Made by a program: the position numbers and the translations under genes. The notes under the pieces are model-generated. The model worked only from the letters and a program-made list of their open reading frames with translations. It was not told the origin of the DNA and made no database searches. From contig VXAZ01018984.1 in NCBI GenBank assembly GCA_013399875.1, forward strand, positions 9,971,162 to 10,035,161: DNA of 64,000 nucleotides, given 5' to 3'. Source of the stretch: Gymnorhina tibicen (Eukaryota; Chordata; Aves; Passeriformes; Artamidae). Positions 1 to 14,093 of this stretch are shown here, one piece after another (position 1 is the first letter of the stretch; each line of letters begins with the position of its first letter).

Positions 1-3000
1 AGCATTGAAGTCAGTCCCATTTCAGAAAAACAACTCAGTCATATTTTTCCTTCATTATGCATAAATGACTTCAGGATCCCAAAAATAACAGTGTCTTCTT
101 CAGATTAGATTCCTTTTTTATAGATATGTAGCATCTCTATTTCCAGTGTATGCATTCTCACAACAATTAAAAAAAAATCACCACAGGTTTACATATTTTT
201 TCTTAACATGTTACCTTTTCCTTGTAAGAAAGGAAAAAAAAAAGAAAAGAAAAAGAAAGAAAACCAAAAATAATTTCCTTGCCTATACAATTCCTCCTCC
301 TTCACCATTTAAAGAAACTTAAGATGATCATTATTGTAAAGGAAGCATGAGAGCTAAACTGAATTTTCAGAGTAAAAGGGTGACAGCACCATCAAGTGGT
401 TCTGTAAGGCACTATTTATTACTGGTTTAATGCATGGTAGAAGAAAAAATAATATTGTTCAGCTATGTACAAAATGTTCTTTTTAAAACTAGTTTTAATT
501 GTGACAGATCAGATGCTGTAGAAATGTAATTTATTTTAAAGTCTATAATAAGGATAAGTGTATTGAGTTTTTTTATATGGCTAGTTCTGTGGAATTACTT
601 ACATTTGATTACAATACTAATAAAGGAAGAGCACAATATTATTATTAATGGAACAGAACCTCTCTCTTGGCAGGAAAAATCTTGTACATTCTAACCACTC
701 TGGTGGGGGTCTCCAAGAGTTGGATGGCCCTGATCTCCAGCACATCCTCTATGACCAGGGCAAATGCTGGGCAGATAGCAGCCTCACATCAGTTAATTTC
801 ATATTTTTAGCTGCCAGAGAAATTAACACCAACCTGAAATCCACCCAGAGGGGCATCAGCTCTGAAAAAAAGAGAAGTCATTTGTGTGTCTAAAGGAATG
901 AGATTAAATTGTTAACAATAAACTGTAAAAATATACAGCCCTGCTATGGAGATTAAAATGTGCAGATTGCCATTTTACCATGAGATTATTTGTCTATATA
1001 CCCACTGTATCTGTACTTTCTGCTTCTCTCTTCTGGGGGAAGCACTCGTAAAGTAAATGAACTTTACACAGAACAAGAGTAGTACCTTTAGAAACATATC
1101 TTAAATACATTAAACATTTCTAATACCATTGTATTTGTTTCCGTAATAACGAAAAGTATATGTTTTGCAAATCTAAATTTAAAAAAAATAGGGAAAAAAA
1201 GTGCAGTCATTCTCTCATTTTATGCATATACTTCTTTTTTGTATATGTACTCTATTACAGAGCAGCAAACCTTACATGATTACAAAAAGAATTTGAAATT
1301 ATGAGCAATTTCAAATATCACAGCTGACTGTACTGAAGAATGAGGATTTTTCTGATTAAAAACTGAAGTGCTGAACATTAGAAGTCATGTCTGCTTTTTA
1401 AACACTAGTCACGCTATGTATTCTTAAGGAAGTTTATTTATTTGAATCCCTTGCAAATTCAAATGAGCACATGTTTCCAAATAAAAATGCTGTGAAAGAA
1501 AACCTCACCATGTGAATATGTCATCCAATCAGATGATGGGCCTTTCTAGCCACATTCTAACATCTACAGGAGAATGCTCAGCACATGCTTACTCTACATT
1601 CACGCTACTTGCTGTATAATTATTGCTGAATAACATGTTTTAAAAGGCATTTTTAACAGAAAGAGATAATAATCATTTGTATACTTATGTGTATAATTGA
1701 GTGACTTAGACTGAAATCTGTGCTTGCTACTCCCTAGGAAGCCATATCTATATATATACACGTGTACACACTATTATTTAACATTTAAACATTCAAAAGA
1801 TCTTAGACAACTCACTATCTCCAGATTGAACAGTCCAGAGCCCCTATGATATTTTATTAGGCATGATGCAGAAACTGAGAGCAGTTTCAGAGTTAAGAAA
1901 GAAACAGGTTACAGCAATTAGATCATGTGATTTCTCAGTTACAATTTTGCACATAATGATGACTCCATTAAAGTAACATTTTATGGCGTAGTAACTCAAT
2001 TCTTGAAAGTAAAACAAAAGGAGTATATTCTTAAAAGATCTGCTTGAGGAAAGATGGCAGTTTGATCACTTTTTTTTGAATGGTACACAGTAAATCATAT
2101 TTTTGCATAGGAAATAATGTTCTTAAGTAAAACGTCATACAATTTAAATGCATTAAATTAGAACATGAAATTTATGTTATTTTTTTAAAGTAATGACATA
2201 GACTTCTTTCTAAAGTCATTAAAGTTCTTCTGCCCCCCTGAAGACAGGTATGATGTAATATGAAAACACGAAGAACAAGAACTAATTATAGTTCCCCACA
2301 AATAATATGTGTGAATTGGTAGTGAGATTATGTATGCATCTGGATTAAGAGAATATGCAACATCAGCTTCCAAAAGGACAAACATGACAAAAATCAGGAA
2401 ATTGGTAAGTTCAGTGATACTTTTAGTGACAAAACAATTAATTAGTGCACTCATTTGTTCAAAATTCTGTGTTTGATCTAAAATGTTCAAACTAATCCAC
2501 TGTAAATCACATCTAAAGGCACACACATTACTTAATTGTAATTATGAGGTTCTAAGCATTTTTAAACTATATAAATGTAACTTTACTATTTACCTTCATT
2601 TTCAACTGCCAAGAAGTATTGTTCAATTATACTAGCAGTGAAATACTAGTGATGATACTGGAGTGATAGAGTACTAGTGATGCTACTAGCAGTACAATGA
2701 TACCACAGTGAAATAAATTTAACCATGACAAAGTGTAACTTCTGAAACAGTGAAATTCAGTAGCTAAATATTTATAAATTTGTATAAATGACTTACAGCC
2801 AACAGAAATGTGACAGTAACCAACTGCATTTCTATTTATTAAAGCTACTCAATTTTAAAGATGGTTCAATTCAGTACACTTGCAAACTCAAAAACAATAA
2901 AAGTGTTGTTTCATATATACACATCTTTAAAATCTTCAGTAAAAATGATATAAATTGAGTGTTACTTAACTTACTAACCTGTACATTATTCAGGTAAAGT

Positions 3001-6000
3001 ATCTGTAATGGAATTAAAAATGTTTTTAAAAATACAGACAAAGAGTGAAGAATATATTGATGCACTCTAATAACTCTAAATCATCCAGCTCTTTATGCCA
3101 AGAAGTGTTGACAATACCAACTTCAAGGTCATTGTCAACTTGGTAAGTCATTAGCAAATAAAATATGGTTTAATTGGAGCAAACTCAGCAAGGAGCTGCA
3201 TTATTTTAAGTGAACACCGCAATATAACTTGAAGAAGAATTACTAATCGCCACTCCCGTTGACAATGAAATGGATGAAGAAGGTGCTTTGTAACTTTTTT
3301 CTCTGACTTTTCCGTAATTAAATATGGAAATAGATTCCGTGAAGAATTAAAAGTCCCCGAGTGCATTAATTCAGGCACTAATGGACTGCCTTCCAGCGTT
3401 ACAGCACACAGGTAGTTCCCAGCATGGTGCCAGCATTAGCCAATGTATCAGTGTCAGACTCCAGCAGTACCTTTTAGTTTCGATACCCAACCTTGTAAAG
3501 TAGATTTAGGCTGATTACACACGCTGTTTTAAAAGCATGCATTTTTCACATTCTCAAATACTATCTGAAACTCTAAGTTTATTGATGAAACAGCTGGAGT
3601 AAGACCTGAGATACCATTGCCTGAAGATGTGTAAAGTGATTATGTAGCCTTTATAGCCACCTCAATAAGCTCTACCATAACAATTGTCACTGGTTTGGGT
3701 TTTAATACTTCTTGTAATAAAACACCGGTCAAAATATCCTCATTTGCATGTTGTTCATCTTTCCCAGCACAATAGATCACAAACTCCCTGACACAATCAT
3801 GCCATCGAGGGTTATAACACAGAAACTAAGGCAGTGCCTCTCAGCACAGACCTTTTAATGCTGCTGCTTTGTTCACACACTCTATTTTCTCACATTATGC
3901 CACAGAATTATTCACTCTCTCCAGCTCTCCTTCCAAACCATATTTTATGGGCAAGCAGCCCTAGATCTGCAGAGCTCCCTGGTCCCTGATACACCAGTCC
4001 TTACACATTTTCAAAGCAACTGCCAATCTTATCAAAGCCCAGTAATATTCCACAAGAGCAGGCGGAAATGAACAGCTGTTTTGTTGGGGTTTTTTTTCGA
4101 ACTAATTCTGTGATATTTATAGAGTGAATATGTTATAACGCAAATATTTTAGCTATTTAAAAATAGGATTTTAATTATATTTTTTTCCAAGTGAAGGCTT
4201 TGCAGATATGCCTCTGTACCAGAGGGCCTAGCTCAGTAACATAATGCAGGTTTTTTGCTCTTCCTTGGCATTGCATGTGGGCACCAATCCACTAAAGCAC
4301 TTCTGTATGTCCATAGCTTAAAATATGTAAGCAGTCCTAGTGCAGTCAAATGCAACAGCTAAATATGTATTTAACTATTAACATCTAAGTGCTTTGCTGG
4401 ACTTAGGCCTACATTTGTTTGACAGTAAAAACGTGCTTTGGGAATTCCCGGCTTATCAAAAAATATGTACTCAGAGTAAGAAAAAAGCAGCAACTTGGGG
4501 AGTCTGAAACAGGTGGATTAGGCTTTGAAGGCACAATGAAGGAGCTCTGGCCTAAAAACAGTGGTTGTGTAAAATAAAAGTAAGGATTCAACCCAACATC
4601 ACATACTGTCACTTCTCCAGGGAGAAGATAAGGCTAAAACAGCTGTTGCAAGTGCAATAAAAACACTCAAAATAGTTTATGATCCACTTATGAGCTTATT
4701 TATTGCATCAGTTTTTCATATTGTTCCTTGCTGTCCTATTATATTTTAGCTGTGAAAATACCTTAAATTATTAAAGTCTACATAGTGCTTTTATTTAAGC
4801 AAACGTATGGTAAACAAATAACAATATAGAATAGGGTATGTTTTGCTTACAAGAAAGCAGTGTCAAAACCCCCAGAAAACAGACTTTGTTTCAGAGAATT
4901 TGAAAGCTCTTTCTCTCCTGCGGATCATAACACTTTAGTTCTGTGTGTTCACTTGATGGCTATTATTGCTCATAAGTATTTTCACTAAAAGTGTTAACTG
5001 AGCCCATTAATTCTGTAATAATTTTTAAGAAAAATGTGCGTCTGCAGCATGTTTTCTGCTGAGAAGTATAACCTTGCAAACAAGTCCTTGGAAATAATGA
5101 AAAACTGTCTTAATTCTAAGAGAAACAGGAAGATGACAAGACTCAGGTATGGTTATCTCTACCACAGTAGACTCAGAAACATATCAATAAAAATAAAATA
5201 TGTTATTAAAACCAACAGATACAGAACAAAAGGTTCAACATATGAATAGACTTCAATGAATCATTTAAATGTTTTCCCTTCTACTCTTAGTTATCCCTTC
5301 TACCCTCTTTATAGTAAAATCTTAAACTAGACTGGCATTTCTATCTGAAATCCGACTAAAACAGGGCAATGAATCTGAAATGCCAAAAAAAATTCTAAAA
5401 TACACAAACAGAAAAAAAAGAGGAACTGAAAAAAATACTGGCAAATCAAAACTATGCTGTAAGATTTCTATAACTCATTCATAAGAAAGAACAGTAGTTA
5501 GAGACATGACTGCTGAGATAATCTACATTAAGGACTTTACTTAGGAAAGTAGTGACCCACTTAAAGACTTTGGTCTGATTATGAGTCAGTTCCATAAATA
5601 GAAACTAATAATTACAGTCTCAAAAGATGACCATCTTTTCCCATGAAGGTGTTCATTATTTCCCTTGAGAGACAGAAACAGAACTCCTCTTTGTCCTCAA
5701 AGGTCTTACTCAAAAAAAAAAAATTCAAGATATAAATCTTGTAGGTAAATTAAAATTAAAATCCATAAAAAGCTTTATTATTTTTTTATCCTTTCATGTA
5801 GGATAACTACCTCAGAAGTAGCCAAACTTCTTCAAATACCACCATTCTAGAAAATAAATTAACTGAAAGCTGTCATGGTAAAAGATCAAGATTAAGTTAC
5901 CCTACAGTCTCTAGGACCACAGATCCAACAGAAGTTTCCTGCTCTTCTTACAGTTTTCTTAAGCTCCACTGCACCAGTGTTGAGCAACATTTCTTCTATA

Positions 6001-6423
6001 ACAATAATATTTACAAAGCAATTTGCATTCATACAGAACTCTCCACCAAGAAGTTCTGAAACTATTGTGTACTCATGTACATCAGAATATGGAAGAAAAT
6101 GCTTCAGTTCTTAGATTTTTAACAGTGATGAAATGGTCAACATTCCTGTTTTAATTCTCATGACAAGCCGCCTTTCAACATCATCAGTTAAATCTAGATT
6201 TCAAAAAAATTTTTTGAATAAATTGTGCAACAGAAACACAAATTACAATAAAAAAATTCAGTTGCACATTCTCTAAGTTCCCTTTACACTTTGTATTTCC
6301 TTTCCTAAAGGATGAAGCATACAGGTAGCTAAAACACTACCTGAAATTGTCCTAATCTAGAGACGGAAAGCTTACTGCAAATTGAAATTCTCACATTCCC
6401 AACCATGTTTTCGGTATTCCCAT
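1..6423. other. Non-coding AT-rich stretch
   Basis: No gene is recognised here. Open frames on both strands are short (about 113 codons at most), lack family motifs and fall in AT-rich sequence with many stops. The stretch contains a purine-rich low-complexity run near 228-262 and a cluster of ACTAG-type repeats at 2630-2700. It could be intergenic DNA or an intron of a gene outside the window; the sequence does not decide between them. Confidence 0.7.
2630..2700. repeat. Imperfect ACTAG/GTGAT short repeat cluster
   Basis: The word TACTAG occurs four times in about 70 bases, usually followed by CAGTG or TGATG, with related GATACTGG and GAGTGATAG words between. It looks like a decayed simple tandem array rather than a known family. 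No coding or regulatory role is implied. Confidence 0.5.
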
Positions 6424-6890
6424 TGTTTTAACCCCGGGCTCAACTAAGTACCACAGAGCCACTCGCTGACTCCCCCACCAGCAGGATCGGGGAGAGAACT
6501 GGAAAAGTGAGAAAACTCGTGGGTTGAGATGAAGACAGTTTAGTAGGGAAGGCAAAATTCACGCACACGAGCAAAGCAATTCACGAGCAAAGCGAAATGC
6601 ATTCACCGCTTCCCGCGGGCGGGCAGCTGTTCAGGCACCCCTGGGGGAGCAGGGCCCATCCCGCGGCACGGGGACTCGGCACGACAAACGCCAGCGGTCC
6701 CAATGTCCCCAGGCTGCACACAGCGAGCATGATGCCATACGGGATGGAGCGTCCCTCTGGGCAGCCGGGGTCAGCTGTCCCAGCTGTGTCCCTCCCCGGC
6801 TTCTTGTGCCCCGCCAGCCTCCTCTCTAGCAGGGCAACAAGAGAAGCAGGAAAGGCCTTGACACTGCAAGCTCTGCTCAGCAATTATAAG
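6424..6890 (-). mobile_element. Decayed avian endogenous retrovirus LTR (probably solo)
   Basis: Read on the minus strand, the block ends with an R-U5-like region: a degraded TAATAAACTGTCTT-type polyadenylation region (now CTACTAAACTGTCTT near 6,540), the segment CAACCCACGAGTTTTCTCAC, a CCCCACCAGC-like tract and a terminus near 6,424. On the plus strand, 6,725-6,875 contains the words GCATGATGCCATACGGGATGGA, GGTCAGCTGTCC, CTTCTTGTGC and AGCAGGGCAA in the order I remember from a common bird LTR. This LTR is probably ERVL-like, but I cannot fix the family name. The far (LTR 5') end is diverged or truncated near 6,890. No retroviral gag, pol or env is visible on either side, so it is likely a solo LTR. 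The motif where the U3 TATA box usually lies is lost. The open frames of 100 and 136 codons crossing it are chance frames in its GC-rich sequence. Target-site duplications were not found. Confidence 0.78.
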
Positions 6891-8828
6891 AATATCCCTG
6901 ATTGTACATTTGATTACTCAGAGACAGTTCATTTCGCTTATTCAGTGTTGAGAAAACGCGATGCCTTATATTTGGGCAACAGCATCCGCCCGAAACACAA
7001 CTCCTAACAAAAAAACAGAATACAGTTTTGACCTGGGTCTCCACGTGGCTCTGCTGCCCCCTAATGCATTTCTTGGAAAAATAATTACAGGGGAAAAGAG
7101 TAACCAAAAAGAAGGAATTCATTATTCTCTTCTATATTTTGTTAAATTATGAGCTATATTTCACTGTATGCAATTATTACTACTCAAGCATCCCCTTAGC
7201 ATTTATGACAATCTACAGCTGACGTTGCTACTTCAAAACCATCTGTAATAAGGAACAGTGAATGGTAGCTGTTGAGGCCCTTCAAAGGGAAGGCACCCCT
7301 AATCTGCAATTTGTTTGAGATAAGAAAGAAACACTAAAGAACAGAATTCGAGAGCTGTAACCCAGAGTTTACAGAACTTGAATCTGTTATGTCTCAGAAT
7401 GGTTTTAAAGTAGAACATACAAATAAAGAAAATACAGACAGTACAAACAGACTTCAGAGTAAAAATAATGCAACAGTCTACAGACTTTGAAAATTAGCCT
7501 TTTTTACCAGACTGATATAGACCTGCTACTGCTCTATTAGCAGGAGTCACACAATCAAACCCCAATACCTTTTGAAAAAGACATTCATATATCACTATCC
7601 TGACCTACAATGATACACTTCAACTAAAGATGAAAATGTCAAGAATTATGTGGAGATAAAGGTTTTAAACAGGAAAGAAATCACTGATAGGTTTTTGGTC
7701 GTGGTATTGACAACTCTGCAGGCAAATTTCTTTGCAAGATGCTTTAGATTTCGAACTTGTATTTTTAATATTAAAGTTTCCAAGCCTTAGTGTAATGTCT
7801 GACATTTTTGAGAATAATTACAAATACTACAATATATTAAGATCCTGAAAACACAACACAACAATCAAAACTCATTACTTTATACATCATTACTTTCCTA
7901 AAATAACAAAATTATGAAAACTTTTATTTAAATAATTCAAGAATATCTTGAATTCAACAGGTCTCACATACTGAAATCTTACACGAAATGCTGGAACTTC
8001 AAGAGTTTTCTGCAACAGCCCTCCTGCAGCTTAGAAAGCAGTATCAAAAGTCAAAGTACTGCATGACTTTATTACAGACATGAAACATAAAATCTCTTTC
8101 ACATACATGTTTTTTTAATCTATTGCTCCCTTTCTTATGAAGGGATTAAAGGGAGGAAAAAACATGAGCTATTTGTTCTTTGCCCATTGCAACTCAAAGC
8201 TGAGGAAGACTGAGGAAAAAAGATAAAATATCTTCATTGCTTATCATTGTTTATGATACATTATGACTGATTCTATCATTCTAGTACAAAATTTAATGCA
8301 AACAGCTTTATCTCCTTTTCCCACTTGGGAATGTGTATAGCAGTCAGCTAGTCTTAAATGATTGTACAGTAAGAAAATGCATGACATATACAACTATAAC
8401 ATGGATTTTTTCATTGTCACTTAGCTCCATGCTTTAGACAGTCCAATTCTTTCTGCAGCTGCATTGTTTTAAGTATTTTGTAGCTGTGGGCACTGACATT
8501 ACTTCAGAGTCGTGCTATGCTCTTGTTCTGCAGCATTTAACCTACATGTTAAAGTTCCAAAAGCTGAATTTACAATTTCCTTCTTGTCAGATGGACTTAA
8601 TTATACATCTAAAATGGGTTCCATTTCAAGTTATAAGCATCACTTTTCTTCGAGAGTAATAAGAAGTACTGCCTGAGGCAAACAGCATCCCTGCTCAGCT
8701 CCCAGTAGCAAGAGACACTGTTCCCATACATTTATCTTTTCTAGCAGCTAGGGGAAAAAAAGAGTCAAAAACTCTCCATACAATGCTAGAGGTACTCAAG
8801 AAAGCATGAGGAAGATCAGACTTCTGTA
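6891..8828. other. Non-coding stretch between LTR and CR1
   Basis: No gene or recognisable repeat is seen. The first 250 bases beside the LTR are somewhat more CpG-rich than the surroundings and may be unrecognised LTR or older repeat. The rest is AT-rich with no long frame. Confidence 0.6.
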
Positions 8829-8962
8829 CCATCCCTGGAGGTATTTAAAAGACGTGTAGGTGTGGCACTTAGGGACAGGGTTTAGTGGTGGACTTGGCAG
8901 TGCGAGATTAAGGGTGGGACTCAGTGATCTTAAAGGTCTTTTCCAACAAAAATGGTTCTGTT
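8829..8962 (+). mobile_element. CR1 LINE 3'-end fragment
   Basis: The segment begins CCATCCCTGGAGGTATTTAA and continues through GTGTGGCACTTAGGGACA, GTTTAGTGGTGGACTTGGCA and GGACTCAGTGATCTTAAAGG to TTTTCCAACA. These are the ordered landmarks of the last 130 or so bases of a CR1 element, in sense orientation. The terminal eight-base repeat (ATTCTGTG type) is reduced to TGGTTCTG. CR1 copies are usually truncated at the 5' end, and no upstream reverse-transcriptase sequence is seen. An open frame of 140 codons starting inside it is not a gene. Confidence 0.85.
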
Positions 8963-10508
8963 TTTCCAAGAACAGGACTGCGATTGCAGCACTTTGTGGT
9001 GCAAGGATGTTGGAGGGAGAAGAACTTAAACTGCATCTCTTTCCACAGATTACACAAGAGTCACATCCAGTTCTGATTTTTCACCTGATCCCCGCTTCAG
9101 GTTTCCCAGCCAAAATACCCCCAGTCCATGTGGCACCAGCCTGGAACCACAGACACCCTTCAGCCTTGAGACCTCACAGAACTGCCATGGGCAGGTCAGG
9201 CTCCGAGGCAGGAGAGGGGAAAACACTCTGCAGCAGCCAGAATTCCTGCTTTCACCAATTTGTCTGGTCTTTGAGCCCATAACAGTGTACCATTCTATTC
9301 TGACATTTCACTGGATAATTCCATGTGATAGCCCTCACTTTTTGCAGGGAGAAGAAAAAATAAACAATGAACAGTGACTTCCATTCATCTGTTCTATGGA
9401 ACTCAACACTCCATAAACTTTCATCTTGGTTGTAACTTTACCAAGATGAGTAAACCTAGTATATCTAATGACTCCTTAAAAAAATGTCCTTTCAGATCTG
9501 TGATCATCCTCATTGTTCTTCTCTGTACATTTTAAAATTTTAAAATACACTTTCAGAATACAGGTAACCAGAACTTCAGGTAAAAATGAATCTGCAGGCA
9601 AATTATGGCATTTATACGAGGGCATGAGGTTTTATGGTTTGTTTTCCCTCCCTTTTCTAATACTTCTGAATATTCTATTTGTCCCTTTTCTCTTTTGTTT
9701 GACTGCTGCTGTGCTTTGAGCTGGCATTTATTTAGAATAAAGTGTTAAAATTTTAAGTTCTCTCTCGAACAAAATTTAATTCTGTGTCACTGGTTTTAAT
9801 GCAGAAAATTAAGATTGGATCCCAAGTGCAAATGCATTTATCTGCACTGAATCTCACATGCCATTTTATCACTCCATCATGCATTATCATGAAGTCTTTC
9901 TACAGCTCTTTGCAACTACATTTCATTTTTGCTACTTTGAATAAAACAGTGGAGGGCACAAACTTTGCAATCTCGCTCATCCCCTTTTTCCAGACCACTT
10001 ATGGGGATATTAGATATCAGTGAACCCAGAATAAATTCCTTGAGACTCTCTTACATAGGGAAGTCAGGAATAGTTCCTCATATTGTTTTCTATTTTGTTG
10101 ACAGTTAATAAACCTTGATACATGGAGCTTCGATTTCTTTAAACTCATTTGGTGACAAAGTCTTTCTTGAAATGTTTATAGAATAGATTAATTAAATCAA
10201 AATTACTTCTTGATTCTGTTAGAAAAACCTTCAAAAACATGTCATGCACATCATGATCTCTTCTCCCAGTACTAACCAAATTATAATAATTTGCATACCA
10301 TAGTTAATCAAGTCAGTAGTTTCATAAGTGAGTTTCATTAAAACAATTATAAGATCTTTGTTATATTTTTTACGAGGTATATGTAAAATAAAGCAGTAAA
10401 AATCTGTGCACCTTGGCAAGGTCTCTCAGCATCACCTGATTTCACTTTTCTCTTTCAGAGACAAGTATTTAACGAAACTAATGCACAATTTCTCTTTCTT
10501 TAGAAACT

Positions 10509-10544
10509 GTTCTCTTGTTAGTTCATTGTTAGTTCTCTTGTTAG
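10509..10544. repeat. 13-base direct repeat GTTCTCTTGTTAG
   Basis: Two identical copies begin at 10,509 and 10,532, separated by a segment that itself repeats ATTGTTAG. This is probably a small local slippage duplication in non-coding DNA. Confidence 0.6.
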
Positions 10545-13028
10545 TAGCAAAAAAAACTTTCAGGAAATATGACAGCCATCAAAAAAGACAAATGAAAAAC
10601 TGATTATTTATCAGATAATATTCACATTCAGTGGCTACATTGTAAGAATCTTACTACAGAAAACTGAAAGAAGAAACTAGGGGAAACATGATACATGAGA
10701 TCAAATAATAATTGTAAAAAATGGCTTCTTCCTACATTTTTTCCATTGTTGGCCAACTTACTTGAAAGAAGATAATTTAATCAAATCTGTTATAAGAATA
10801 TTGCTGACTGTTGCCATCCTAAATACAAGGTTTCAAACTGTAGATCTCCAACTCCCTGCTATTGTTTACCCCTGAAATTCAAATGGAATTTAAACAAGCC
10901 AAACTGGGATCACTACTCACATACAGTATCGTAAGTAGAAAGTGTTGGATCGATAAAAGAACACTGAAAACAATTTTAAGATTGAATCTGTTTCTCTGTG
11001 AATAAAGCAATGCCTAACTGCAAATTTATTTTCAGCTGAGATTTTGTTGTGCCCTTCTTACTGTCTGGGGTAACAGAGAACTACTGCAGCAGTTTCAATT
11101 TACTTGTTACTTTGTTTTTAAACAGTAGTAAAAGTGAAAGAGATCAAGAAAAGATTATCATTATAATTATCATTATATGATTATAATAATTGTCACTATC
11201 CAACAAGGCTCAAAAGAGGCTAAATTGGCCCCTGGAATGATTATTGCTAATGGTTATAAAATTCTATTACATGCGCCGTTTCCATCTTTGTTTCCCAAAA
11301 TGTCTGAAGTGACAAATGCTGACGACATGGCATTTTTTGCTCCCACACCACAATGGCTGAGCTACATGGACAGTTCTAGCCCTGCACAGCACCGTTTTCC
11401 AGGCTGCTGACAGCTGCCTCAGTGTTTGCTCTCAAAATGCAGTGCTCCATTCAAACATGCCCTCTTTCTGCTTGGACCCCAGGAACAGCCAAAGGAGCTG
11501 TTTCTTTGCACAAGGTCTGCCATTAAAGAGTGCAGATTATTTCCTAAAGACACTTGATACCAGACCCTGGGACATCTTCTCAAACCATGGAGAAAAATGG
11601 GAAGACAAACAAAGGAGTGCATTTTCTCCTTTGACATTAAATTTAAACTCAGAGGGATTTAATACTCCATATAATTATTTTTCCTTACCATTAGGCTGGA
11701 AATTTTTTGTTAAAAAGAAAAAAAAAGCAGCATACAAAGGTTAAAAATATTCACTCCCATTCATTGGCACTAAAAGGTAGAATTTCTTGCCAAAGTTTTC
11801 AACAACATATTTGTAGAAAAGACTGAAAAAGCAGCACACAGCCGCAGGAAAAGAAGTACTACAGAGGTGGCTATAGATGGCGTATTTCCCCAATTTTTCT
11901 CAGGCTACGTGAGTAAACTGAATTCTGCCCACTTCACCGTTGCAAACGTGATGCAGCAGGCAGCTCTACCCTTTCCAGTGCTTTCATGGAAAAAAAAGAA
12001 AAAGGGATTTATAGATAGTATCTTCAGGTTACTGCAGCTCCGAGAATTAACATATCCATACTGCACTGTGCACCCACATGAAGAAATCACGCTCTATCAA
12101 CATCCATTCCAGAATTACACACAGCAAGGATCACTTTTAAAAGCTGCTACAAGTGGAAATCAATAATGAAACTCTTCTACCATAAGTGATATTCTTCCCG
12201 TTTAGGTGAAGTATTCATGATTTTTATTCGGGTTACATATGTGAAGTGCTAATGGAGCTCTCACATGAAAAACATCTCAAATATGGATCAGAGTTCACCC
12301 AGTACGGGCCTCTGATCCAGGACAGCCAATGGCCCCTGGGAACTGCATTCAGAGTATGGAAGCCTCTGCTTCTCCAGTCATTTCTGCAGAAGGCTTTGTG
12401 CAACAAAACTGCAGACCTCTGCTCCTCTCTTTTTCTGCTATCATCCATCTTTGAATTGGATGTAGTAATATATATACGTATGTACCTGAGGCTGGAAAGA
12501 CACTGCTGTCATATAAAATCTCATAAGGAGAGTAAGCCAATAAAAATAGAAGCATTTTTTTGTCTCCAGTGAAAATTTAAAAGATTCACACAGACATCCC
12601 CATAGAAAACCGATTTCACAGCATGAAAATAACAGATATAAAGTTTGCCAAAATACCAGAATAAAGAAATACAAAGTAGTTGTATTTTGGCTGGTTTACA
12701 TGAGAAGTCCTAGGCTTCAAATCCAGTATCAGAGACAGAGCCATTAGACATGCAGGAAATTTTCCTAGTTAAGAGTGCTTTATGAAACGTGCAAAAATAA
12801 AATCATGTAAATAGATCTTTTTAAAATAAAAATTTAAAATAGAAAGCATTAAATCTATTCAAAAGATGTGCCCAAGCAGTGTGAAAAGGTGCTTTAATAA
12901 TGCTGTATTACTATTTCTGATGCACCTACAATAATGTAGAGTCTGAATTTAATCTACTCTGAATTGCACTATATAAAGATGCTGGTTAAAGACTATGTAG
13001 CAGTGAGAGAGAAGTACATTTAAAATGT

Positions 13029-13047
13029 AAAAAAAAAAAAAAAAAAA
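13029..13047. repeat. Poly(A) run of 19 bases with purine-rich flank
   Basis: An uninterrupted run of 19 A is followed by a G/A-rich tract to about 13,077. It could be a simple repeat or the remains of a retroposed tail. No adjoining processed-gene sequence is recognised. Confidence 0.8.
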
Positions 13048-14029
13048 GCAGGGGAGGAGGGAGACAGGAAAAATGGCTTGTTACAAAAGAAACAGTGATC
13101 AGGGAAGCTGAAGAGCATCAAATCACCAAGAGAATAAATTAGAAATGTTTTACAGTAATGCAGATGAAATAGTCCAGGTTTCTAATCCTGGGCCAGATGG
13201 TTTTTTGTTAGGAATATTCCCAAGAGATGATTCTCCTTACCCTAGCATTTCTTTCTAGATCCTGCTGCAAATTCGGCATCTGTTTCATTTTTCAAGCCTG
13301 TCATGTGAAAATATCTAGCCATAGCTTTCCACCAGAATTCTTTCTGCAGCTCAGACCTCACTCTGCTCACATTATTGTCTTCCATTCTGCTGTGAGATTT
13401 TTTGATTCATTTTCTTTTCCTATTGCAGCTGAAACTAATGTTACCAATCAGGTTACTGAATAGATAAATTGCATGTATAGTGTTTGTCTGGAGACAAACA
13501 CTGGTTTGGTTGAGGACAGGTCTGGCACAAAGACGTACTTGTTCCAATACTGTCCTCTAATTTTTCATGCATGTTTTCTATTTATCATTATTTCTATATG
13601 TTTCAGTTGCATCCAAAACATTGAAATCAGGATTAAATTCGCCATGCAGTTAAGTACAGTTCACAAACATGAAAAATACAAAGATTTCTGCAGATGGAGA
13701 AATGCCAATGCCATCACCAGAATAATTTTTAAAATAAGCAAGTTGCTTTGATGAGTGTGGTCCCAGATTTGCACTTCGTGCTGCCACAATATATTAATAA
13801 CAATTGCACAACACCTAAGATATGCTGTGGAGGTTGTGAAAGGCAGCAAGTTGTGTTACTTACTGAAGTTTAATATTCAGTTTCTAGAGTGGGGAAAAAA
13901 GCTAAAGAAGTGGGGTTTGAGCTTTCATTGTTTGCTTGTTTTAAAGGTTGTCTATGAAAGTAAAAGGTGTTATAAGCAAAAAGCATTATATTACAGCTGT
14001 GGTTCAGGAGATGTTCTTAGCTTTCACAC

Positions 14030-14093
14030 CATGTAATATAAACACATTGCATATTATAATTCATGTGATATAAACACACTGCATATTGTCATT
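14030..14093. repeat. Tandem duplication of a 32-bp unit
   Basis: Two adjacent 32-base units (14,030-14,061 and 14,062-14,093) share the core ATATAAACACA and a following TGCATATT. They differ at four positions (28 of 32 identical). There is no gap between the units, consistent with a single tandem duplication followed by drift. Confidence 0.85.

Noticed and set aside
6581..7007. Overlapping 100- and 136-codon frames on opposite strands near 6.6-7.0 kb
   Set aside because: Both are explained by the GC-rich LTR remnant.
8860..9282. 140-codon plus-strand frame
   Set aside because: It begins inside the CR1 3' end and continues into sequence with no domain; no coding signature is seen.
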